24,267 nucleotides of DNA from CAYZJV01 sp964473245. GTDB taxonomy: Bacteria > Spirochaetota > Spirochaetia > Sphaerochaetales > Sphaerochaetaceae. The DNA lies in NCBI GenBank assembly GCA_964473245.1, contig CAYYOL010000034.1, positions 1-24,267 on the forward strand, given 5' to 3'. Below the pieces are notes generated by a model. That model ran no database searches. It saw only the letters and a list, made by a program, of their open reading frames with translations, and was not told where the DNA came from. Below, in pieces: positions 8,960 to 14,443 of this stretch (its first letter is position 1; each line of letters starts with the position of its first letter). A program made the translations under genes and the position numbers.

Positions 8960-9037
8960 CCCCTTCAACGAAGAGGCTCCCACCTACCGGAAATCTCCGG
9001 TGGGGAGAAAAATGTTAAAAAATCAAGCAGCCTGATT
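8960..9037 (-). promoter_or_regulatory. nusG-rplK leader with three stem-loops
   Basis: In transcript order the spacer holds three structures. The first, 9021-9037, has a 7-bp stem AATCAGG/CTTGATT with a CTG loop, including one G-U pair. It is followed directly by a U-rich stretch (TTTTAACATTTTT) and so looks like a weak attenuator or terminator after nusG. The second, 8977-9007, is an ACCGGA-GATT-TCCGGT hairpin on a CTCCC/GGGAG base. The third abuts it at 8960-8976: CCTCTTC-GTT-GAAGGGG, 7 bp with one G-U pair. In E. coli L1 represses the L11-L1 operon at a leader structure that mimics its 23S site, so these helices are candidates for such control. I did not identify the L1 site itself. Confidence 0.55.
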
Positions 9038-9040
9038 GGA

Positions 9041-9598
9041 TTATATCTTCTCAACCTGCAGGAAATCGACTTCAACAGGGGTGGATCGACCGAATATGCC
9101 GACTAAGACCTTCAGTCGACCCTTTTCGAGATTCACCTCTTCAATGGTTCCAGTGAACGATTCAAACGGACCCTCGACAATCTTCACGTGCTCACCCTGG
9201 CTAAACGACTGTTTCGGCCTGAGCACCTTCTCGGTCTTGATCTCTCCAGTCTTCTGCAATATCCCTTTCAGCTCTTCACTGGAAAGGGGTACTGGCTTTC
9301 GACCATCGAGAGACCCAACGAATCCTGTGACACCCTGAATCCTCTTTACCTGGGAACAGAAAAACTCCCACTGATACTCAGGCAGATCCATTTGAACAAG
9401 AATATAACTGGGAAGAATTTTGCGCTTGACGGTTTTCTTCACACCATCCTTGACCTCTACCACTTCTTCGGTAGGGACCTTCACGTCGGAAACGACCTCA
9501 CCGAACTGTGGGTCGCTCTCGATCATTTTCCGGATAGTTTTCTCGATTTTATTCTCATACCCAGAATACGTATGTACTACATACCAACCTTTTGCCAT
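9041..9598 (-). CDS. nusG: Transcription elongation/antitermination factor NusG
   Basis: NusG binds the RNA polymerase clamp, raises processivity and links polymerase to Rho or ribosomal protein S10. The 185 aa carry the N-terminal NGN domain, beginning KGWYVVHTYSGYENKIEKTI and continuing through PSYILVQMDLPE to the GVTGFVGS block (about residues 1-110). A C-terminal KOW domain (about 130-170: GEHVKIVEGPFESFTGTIEE) follows. GGGAGAGG, overlapping the secE stop, provides the ribosome site, and the two genes are nine bases apart. Gene order secE-nusG-rplK is strongly conserved in bacteria. Confidence 0.98.
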   Translation of the reverse strand: MAKGWYVVHTYSGYENKIEKTIRKMIESDPQFGEVVSDVKVPTEEVVEVKDGVKKTVKRKILPSYILVQMDLPEYQWEFFCSQVKRIQGVTGFVGSLDGRKPVPLSSEELKGILQKTGEIKTEKVLRPKQSFSQGEHVKIVEGPFESFTGTIEEVNLEKGRLKVLVGIFGRSTPVEVDFLQVEKI

Positions 9599-9607
9599 GA
9601 CCTCTCC

Positions 9608-9787
9608 CTAGAACAACAGGTCAACACCCTGTACCAACAGGAAGTCAACCAGACCAAGGACCAGGGCAAAAATGGCGGTGGAGACCAACACGACCTTGGT
9701 TGAGGTCACCACTTCTTCCCGAGTAGGCCATACGACCTTCTTCAGTTCCAAACGAGATTCCTTGAAATACCGTATCAATTTCTTCAT
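9608..9787 (-). CDS. secE: Preprotein translocase subunit SecE
   Basis: Small integral membrane subunit that clamps SecY in the protein-export channel. The 59 aa form is the single-span SecE of most bacteria. It has an amphipathic N-terminal part ending in the signature KKVVWPTREEV (about residues 17-27) and one transmembrane helix (about 31-57). I chose the ATG at 9787 over an in-frame TTG one codon upstream because AAGGAG lies seven bases before it. It follows tRNA-Trp and precedes nusG in the same transcript. Confidence 0.97.
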   Translation of the reverse strand: MKKLIRYFKESRLELKKVVWPTREEVVTSTKVVLVSTAIFALVLGLVDFLLVQGVDLLF

Positions 9788-9814
9788 CAACCAACTCCTT
9801 GCACGGGAAGCGGA

Positions 9815-9888
9815 CAGGTCAGGTAGGACTCGAACCTACAACATCTGGTTTTGGAGACCAGCGCTCTAGCCATTGGAGCTACTGACCT
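9815..9888 (-). tRNA. trnW: tRNA-Trp (anticodon CCA)
   Basis: A 74-nt cloverleaf on the minus strand. The acceptor stem AGGTCAG pairs with CTGACCT, followed by discriminator G. The anticodon stem-loop CTGGT-CTCCAAA-ACCAG has CCA in the anticodon position. The T arm contains GGTTCGAGTCC. The 3' CCA is not encoded (TCC follows the discriminator), so it must be added by nucleotidyltransferase. It lies between rpmG and secE, a placement common in this gene cluster. Confidence 0.97.
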
Positions 9889-9916
9889 GTTCGCCTCTCG
9901 GTTTGCCTCGGAAGGC

Positions 9917-10096
9917 TTATTTTATCTTCGTCTCGCGATGAAGAGTATGCTTTCGCTCGAATGGGCAGAACTTGTTCAACTCGATCTTCCCCGGAGTGTT
10001 CCGACGATTCTTCTCAGTTGTATAGTTTTTCTGCTTGCACTCGGTGCACTGCAAGGCGATCTTTTCAACCGGCCCCTTTTTCTTATTGCTAGCCAT
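9917..10096 (-). CDS. rpmG: Ribosomal protein bL33
   Basis: Small protein of the large ribosomal subunit, located near the E site. The 59-residue frame begins MASNKKKGPVEKIALQCTEC and ends CPFERKHTLHRETKIK, clear L33 features. AAGGAG lies eight bases before the ATG. L33 occurs as zinc-binding (four Cys) and zinc-free forms. Here the first CxxC pair and one Cys of the second pair (FCPFERK) are present, but the fourth Cys position is Glu, so zinc binding is uncertain. It sits between tRNA-Thr and tRNA-Trp, as in many bacteria. Confidence 0.95.
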   Translation of the reverse strand: MASNKKKGPVEKIALQCTECKQKNYTTEKNRRNTPGKIELNKFCPFERKHTLHRETKIK

Positions 10097-10154
10097 AGTA
10101 AAAACTCCTTACCGGAATAACCGGCGCCGCTCTCAACGAATAATAGAGGTACAT

Positions 10155-10227
10155 AGCCCTCGATCGGATTTGAACCGATGACCCCCACCTTACCATGGTG
10201 GTGCTCTGCCGGCTGAGCTACAAGGGC
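10155..10227 (-). tRNA. trnT: tRNA-Thr (anticodon GGU)
   Basis: A 73-nt cloverleaf. The acceptor stem GCCCTTG pairs with CGAGGGC (one G-U pair), followed by discriminator U. The D arm is GCTCAGCCGGCAGAGC. The anticodon stem CCACC/GGTGG encloses loop ATGGTAA with anticodon GGU. The T loop is GGTTCAAATCC. The 3' CCA is not encoded. It is the first product of the long minus-strand transcript, starting about 25 nt downstream of the nearer predicted start site. Confidence 0.97.
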
Positions 10228-10259
10228 GAATCAGCTATACCACTTGGACACGAGAAAAT

Positions 10260-10315
10260 AACGTATCGCGCGGTCGAGCAGATGTCAACGTAGCAAATCA
10301 CCCATTTTTTGTCAA
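10260..10315 (-). promoter_or_regulatory. Overlapping tandem sigma70-type promoters for the tRNA-rpmG-secE-nusG-rpl cluster
   Basis: Two promoters lie head to tail. The distal one has -35 TTGACA (10310-10315), a 17-bp spacer and -10 TACGTT (10287-10292). The proximal one has -35 TTGACA (10283-10288), a 17-bp spacer and -10 TACGTT (10260-10265). The last two bases of the distal -10 are the first two of the proximal -35. Both -35 boxes match consensus perfectly. Starts are expected near 10280 and 10253, upstream of tRNA-Thr. The elements are read directly. Their activity is inferred. Confidence 0.8.
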
Positions 10316-10461
10316 TAACCAACGAGTAAGATTTCCAGAAAGTCTTCACAGCTTTCGTATCTCGCCGAAACAAGTATGCATTCCCCAGTGACGCATGTCG
10401 AGAAAAATCCAATAAATCCTTATCTATTCTGAAACTGAAGTCGACTTCGAATGTGGGAAGG

Positions 10462-10498
10462 TTGATTCGGTATCGGTATTCAGATACTATTGAATCAA
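10462..10498 (+). promoter_or_regulatory. glgP promoter overlapped by a nested dyad
   Basis: The -35 TTGATT (10462-10467), a 17-bp spacer and -10 TACTAT (10485-10490) form a good promoter with a start expected near 10497, about 34 nt before the glgP ATG. The element lies inside inverted repeats: TTGATTC at 10462-10468 with GAATCAA at 10492-10498, and inside them GTATC (10470-10474) with GATAC (10483-10487). The repeats cover both promoter boxes, as an operator would. The regulator is unknown. Confidence 0.65.
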
Positions 10499-10530
10499 AT
10501 GTAGCCTTACCATGCTGCAGGAGGAGTATT

Positions 10531-13035
10531 ATGAGCACCAATGAACAGCACACTCGTTTCTCACCGACGAAAGCGGCTATTGCTCTCGATTTCGCGGAAC
10601 ATTTGAAGTATTCGCTCGATGCCGACGAGTTCCATAACACAGATATATCTCGCTATACAGCACTCGCCTATAGTATCAGAGACCGAATAATCCATCAGTG
10701 GCACCACTCAAGGGATACCCAAAGAAAATCGGGCTCGAAGCGGGTCTACTACCTCTCCCTTGAATTTCTCATGGGCAGAGCAATGACAAATAACTGTATC
10801 AATCTCGGACTGGAAGATGAGGTCAGAGAGGCAATGTCGGAACTGGGATACACCTACGAGGAGATGGTAGAGGTAGAACCGGATGCAGGCCTTGGAAATG
10901 GTGGTCTCGGACGTCTTGCTGCCTGTTTCCTCGACTCTCTAGCTACACTGGACATTCCATCCTATGGGTATGGAATCCGGTACAACTTTGGCATATTCAA
11001 GCAACAACTCAGAAACGGATGGCAGACCGAGCAGCCCGACAACTGGCTCAAACACGGAAACCCGTGGGAGATACCTCGAGAAGACATTACCTACACAGTA
11101 GGCTTTGGTGGAGAGGTGCGAGTAATCAGAGAAGGTGGCAGGGATCAATATAAATGGATCAGTGCAGACCAGGTCCAGGGTGTTGCTTACGACATGCCCA
11201 TAGTCGGCTACGGAGGCAAGACAGTCAATACGCTCCGTCTCTGGAGTGCAAAAGCGACCGATGAGTTCAACTTCCAGGAGTTCAACGAGGGAGACTACGT
11301 TGAAGCAGTGAGGGCAAAGATACTTGCAGAGAACCTGAGTCAGGTGCTCTATCCGAACGACACCCTCTACATGGGCAAGGAGCTCCGTCTCAAGCAGCAA
11401 TACTTCTTCGTTGCCTGCTCCCTTGCAGATATCATTCGAAGATTCAAACGCCAGTCGGTAGCTTGGAGTGAACTTCCAGAGTTCGCAGCCATTCAGCTGA
11501 ACGACACACATCCCTCTCTCGCAATTCCCGAGCTCATGCGAATTCTGGTGGATCAAGAGGGAGTAGAGTGGGAAGAGGCGTGGGATACCACAGTTCGTAC
11601 CATGGGGTACACGAATCATACGCTCATGCCCGAAGCACTGGAGAAATGGCCTCTTGCAATGCTCCAGAACATACTTCCGAGACACGTGCAGATCATTTTC
11701 GAAATAAATCATCGATTCCTGCAACATGCAGTCTCCTTCTTCCCCTTAAAGCCGGAAGCGATCAAACGACTCAGCATAGTTGAAGAGGGCCCTCAGAAAC
11801 AGATTCGCATGGCCAACCTCTCCATAATCGGTTCGCACTCCACTAACGGAGTTGCGGCTCTCCACTCAAGGCTACTCACCGAACGGATGTTTCCAGAGTT
11901 CTCTATCGTCTTCCCCAACAGATTCAACAACAAGACAAACGGTATCACACAGAGGCGATGGCTACTCAGCTCGAATCCGCTACTGGCAGAGAAGATCACC
12001 GAGGCCATCGGAGATGGATGGATCACAGACTATGAGCGGATTAGGGATCTCGAACCATTTGCAGAAGATGCGGCATTCAGATCCGACTTTCTGACCATCA
12101 AGCAGAAAGCGAAGGAGTCCGCAGCTTCATTCATCAAACGGGACTGCCAGGTGGTACTACGACCGGATACCATGTTCGATGTCCAAGTCAAGCGTATTCA
12201 TGAATACAAGAGGCAGCTACTCAATGCCTTGAATATCATGCTCCTCTATCAACGAATCAAAGAGGGAAGAATGCAAGATTTCTCACCTACCACATTCATC
12301 TTCGGAGGAAAAGCGGCTCCCGGTTATGTGAATGCGAAACTGATTATCAAGCTCATCAACAATATTGCAAAAGTCATCAACAATGACAGTTCGGTTCGCG
12401 ACCTCATCTCGGTCCACTTCCTACCTAATTATCGGGTAACGATGGCTGAGCGACTCATTCCTGCAACCGACCTCTCCGAGCAGATTTCGACAGCAGGGTT
12501 CGAGGCATCGGGAACCGGAAACATGAAGTTCATGTGTAATGGAGCACTCACCATTGGAACCATGGACGGCGCCACCGTAGAGATGGCAGAAGAAGTGGGA
12601 CGAGAACATATGTTTATATTCGGACACTCTGCAGATGAGATTGAGCGTATGCGTCCCGACTATGATCCCTATGACTGGATCTCCCGAGACCCCGAGATCC
12701 GGAAAGCCATGGATCTATTCCTCTCAGGATACTTCAATGTCATGGAGCCAAATATTTTCGACCCATTGCGAAAGTCGCTTCTCGAAGAGGATCGTTACTT
12801 CCATTTTGCAGATCTGAGAAGTTATGCCGATGCCCATGACGAAGCTACATTCCTCTATGCAAACAACAGGGATGTCTGGGCGAAGAAAGCCATTATGAAT
12901 ATTGCTGCATCGGGCAAGTTCTCGAGCGATCGAACGATCATGGAGTACACGAACGATATTTGGAAAGCGAAACGGTGTCCAACCGAGCGGGATGAATCGG
13001 CTAGTTCAACGCTGAAATCGGCTCGCAAGCGGTAG
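10531..13035 (+). CDS. glgP: Glycogen/maltodextrin phosphorylase (GT35)
   Basis: Phosphorolytic cleavage of alpha-1,4-glucans to glucose-1-phosphate, a cytoplasmic pyridoxal-phosphate enzyme. The 834 aa match the family. I chose the ATG at 10531 because AGGAGGAG lies just upstream, and a 26-codon upstream extension includes the promoter itself. The GNGGLGRLAACFLDSLAT block is at residues 122-139, the substrate-site region LNDTHPSLAIPELMRIL follows, and the cofactor lysine is Lys666 in EASGTGNMKFMCNGAL. FDVQVKRIHEYKRQLLN is also present. It stands alone, without other glycogen genes nearby, and is convergent with the DUF554 gene eight bases downstream. Whether glycogen or maltodextrin is preferred cannot be told from sequence. 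Confidence 0.96.
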   Translation: MSTNEQHTRFSPTKAAIALDFAEHLKYSLDADEFHNTDISRYTALAYSIRDRIIHQWHHSRDTQRKSGSKRVYYLSLEFLMGRAMTNNCINLGLEDEVREAMSELGYTYEEMVEVEPDAGLGNGGLGRLAACFLDSLATLDIPSYGYGIRYNFGIFKQQLRNGWQTEQPDNWLKHGNPWEIPREDITYTVGFGGEVRVIREGGRDQYKWISADQVQGVAYDMPIVGYGGKTVNTLRLWSAKATDEFNFQEFNEGDYVEAVRAKILAENLSQVLYPNDTLYMGKELRLKQQYFFVACSLADIIRRFKRQSVAWSELPEFAAIQLNDTHPSLAIPELMRILVDQEGVEWEEAWDTTVRTMGYTNHTLMPEALEKWPLAMLQNILPRHVQIIFEINHRFLQHAVSFFPLKPEAIKRLSIVEEGPQKQIRMANLSIIGSHSTNGVAALHSRLLTERMFPEFSIVFPNRFNNKTNGITQRRWLLSSNPLLAEKITEAIGDGWITDYERIRDLEPFAEDAAFRSDFLTIKQKAKESAASFIKRDCQVVLRPDTMFDVQVKRIHEYKRQLLNALNIMLLYQRIKEGRMQDFSPTTFIFGGKAAPGYVNAKLIIKLINNIAKVINNDSSVRDLISVHFLPNYRVTMAERLIPATDLSEQISTAGFEASGTGNMKFMCNGALTIGTMDGATVEMAEEVGREHMFIFGHSADEIERMRPDYDPYDWISRDPEIRKAMDLFLSGYFNVMEPNIFDPLRKSLLEEDRYFHFADLRSYADAHDEATFLYANNRDVWAKKAIMNIAASGKFSSDRTIMEYTNDIWKAKRCPTERDESASSTLKSARKR

Positions 13036-13043
13036 CGTTCCTC

Positions 13044-13775
13044 TCAGATAAAGGGAAAAAGGTTCGACAGCCAAGTGCCGATCTTGCTGAAAAGTGGAGC
13101 AAACACGAGAGCAGGAATAAAATTGCCGGTCTTGAACTGTCGGACCTGGATGAGCCCGAATGCGATCATGATGAGCAGAACACCCCCCGCTGCAGACAGC
13201 TCTGCGAGCCCGGCCTCTCCCATGAGCGGAGAGAGCCAACCTCCAGCCAGCGTAAAAAACCCCTGATAGAGCAGAATGACAGCTGCAGAGCCGATCACTC
13301 CAGGACCATAGGCCGCTGCGAAGATGATCGCCATACTCCCGTCCATAACAGACTTGATCAGTATAAGCGTATAATCACCCTGGGTACCCGCAGCAATCGA
13401 CCCGACAACCGCCATGGCTCCGGAACAGAACAGGACCGACGAGTTGAGAAACCCGTGAGCGAACAGAGAGCCAGTCGATACTTCACCGAGAGCCGATTGC
13501 TTTCTGCTGGTCTTTCGTTCCATCCAATCTCCCAGACGAAGCACTGCATCCTCGATTCCTATGAGATAACCGATTAGTCCACCCACAACTATGGAGAAGA
13601 GCAGAACGAGAAAGCTCTGCGTCTGCAGGGCCATCTGTATACCGATGACGATGGTGACCAGTCCTGCAGATGCATAGACCACCTCTTTGAACTGTTCCTT
13701 CAATCGAGAGCCGATGAGCAGTCCCAGCAGGGACCCGATAATTACAGCGAGGCTGTTGATGTACGTGGCAATCAT
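13044..13775 (-). CDS. DUF554-family integral membrane protein (YdfK/YqgA-like)
   Basis: A 243-residue, strongly hydrophobic protein with about six or seven membrane segments. It begins MIATYINSLAVIIGSLLGLL and contains the family-like stretch IGSRLKEQFKE and a conserved-looking GSLFAHGFLNSSVLFCSGAMAVVGS segment, followed by the GDYTLILIKSVMDG block. It matches what I know of DUF554 proteins, whose function is not established. Gly-rich helices suggest a channel or transporter, but that is inference. The frame is open 44 codons further upstream, but that extension runs into the divergent gene and looks unlike the family. The chosen ATG lacks a Shine-Dalgarno site. A promoter places the transcript start on its A, so it is probably leaderless. 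Confidence 0.85.
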   Translation of the reverse strand: MIATYINSLAVIIGSLLGLLIGSRLKEQFKEVVYASAGLVTIVIGIQMALQTQSFLVLLFSIVVGGLIGYLIGIEDAVLRLGDWMERKTSRKQSALGEVSTGSLFAHGFLNSSVLFCSGAMAVVGSIAAGTQGDYTLILIKSVMDGSMAIIFAAAYGPGVIGSAAVILLYQGFFTLAGGWLSPLMGEAGLAELSAAGGVLLIMIAFGLIQVRQFKTGNFIPALVFAPLFSKIGTWLSNLFPFI

Positions 13776-13782
13776 GGGTGCG

Positions 13783-13812
13783 AGTATAATCGGAATGGCA
13801 AACTTTTTGCAA
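13783..13812 (-). promoter_or_regulatory. Promoter predicting a leaderless DUF554 mRNA
   Basis: On the minus strand -35 TTGCAA (13807-13812), an 18-bp spacer and -10 TATACT (13783-13788) are followed by seven bases and then the ATG at 13775. With the usual spacing the first transcribed base is the A of ATG. No ribosome-binding sequence precedes this ATG, which fits a leaderless message. On the plus strand a perfect TATAAT (13785-13790) overlaps this -10 and could serve the divergent nucleotidyltransferase gene, though no good plus-strand -35 is seen. Confidence 0.55.
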
Positions 13813-13840
13813 TCATGGTAGGCTTCTTGTGGGAGTGGAT

Positions 13841-14443
13841 ATGGAGACTGTGTTGTTGGCCGCAGGAAAAGCTTCGCGCATGGGGACAGTGAAACTAGTG
13901 TTGCCATTCAAGGAGAGACCCATACTGGCACATGCAATCGATTCGGCACTGGACGTGTCCGCTCGGGTGATTGTCGTTACCGGATTCCACGAATCTGAAT
14001 TGCAGCCAATGCTCGAACAGTATCGGAAACGGTTCCCGTCACGGTTCGTTATCGTACATAATCCCAACCCTGAAAGAGGACAGTTCTCATCGACAAGAAT
14101 TGGCGTGGCAGCGGTGTCTGAGAACGAGCATTTTACCATAGCCATGGGCGATACTCCGCTTGTGAAGGCTGATCACTATCGACAACTTATTCCGCTCCTT
14201 GCAGAAGCCGAGGCAGTCCGCCCCTACTGCAACGATATACCGGGTCACCCGGTACTCTGCAGATCGTCACTCCGCTCAGTTATACTCGACCTACCAGACA
14301 CCGCGACAATGCGAGATCTGCTTGCTCATAGGGATGTCCGGAGGCTCGACACCGTAGACCCTGCTTGGACTACAGATATCGACACCCCCGAATCTTACCG
14401 GAGACTCACGCTCCTTGGTCACGAGGATTCTTCAGCTCTATAG
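13841..14443 (+). CDS. MobA/MocA-like nucleotidyltransferase (molybdenum-cofactor type)
   Basis: A 200-residue GT-A fold nucleotidyltransferase of the kind that attaches CMP or GMP to molybdopterin, or acts as a related NTP transferase. The N-terminal nucleotide-binding signature is VLLAAGKASRMG (residues 4-15) with Lys18. The metal-binding MGDTP is at 102-106. GHPVL (135-139) and DIDTPE (179-184) are typical of the MocA/YgfJ group. The ATG at 13841 has GGGAG six bases upstream. A GTG four codons earlier is in frame but lacks a site. No molybdoenzyme genes are near, so the substrate is open. Its 3' end overlaps the convergent clpB by 38 bases. Confidence 0.85.
   Translation: METVLLAAGKASRMGTVKLVLPFKERPILAHAIDSALDVSARVIVVTGFHESELQPMLEQYRKRFPSRFVIVHNPNPERGQFSSTRIGVAAVSENEHFTIAMGDTPLVKADHYRQLIPLLAEAEAVRPYCNDIPGHPVLCRSSLRSVILDLPDTATMRDLLAHRDVRRLDTVDPAWTTDIDTPESYRRLTLLGHEDSSAL

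Larger units (their letters stand above)
10228..10530. other. Divergent intergenic region between tRNA-Thr and glgP
   Basis: These 303 bases hold no gene that I can support. The left third carries the tandem minus-strand promoters and the right end carries the glgP promoter and ribosome site. Between them (about 10316-10460) I see only a perfect 12-bp palindrome GAAGTCGACTTC at 10437-10448, a possible protein-binding site just upstream of the glgP -35. Confidence 0.7.

Noticed and set aside
8371..9018. 215-codon plus-strand frame antisense to rplA/rplK
   Set aside because: It is a shadow of two certain ribosomal genes with no supporting start signal.
10939..11727. 262-codon open frame on the minus strand inside glgP
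   Set aside because: It lies fully antisense to a well-conserved phosphorylase, has no ribosome site or family resemblance and is Cys/Leu-rich as expected of a shadow frame.
13483..13812. 109-codon minus-strand frame overlapping the DUF554 start
   Set aside because: It is out of frame with the membrane protein, His/Arg-rich and without a ribosome site, so a shadow.
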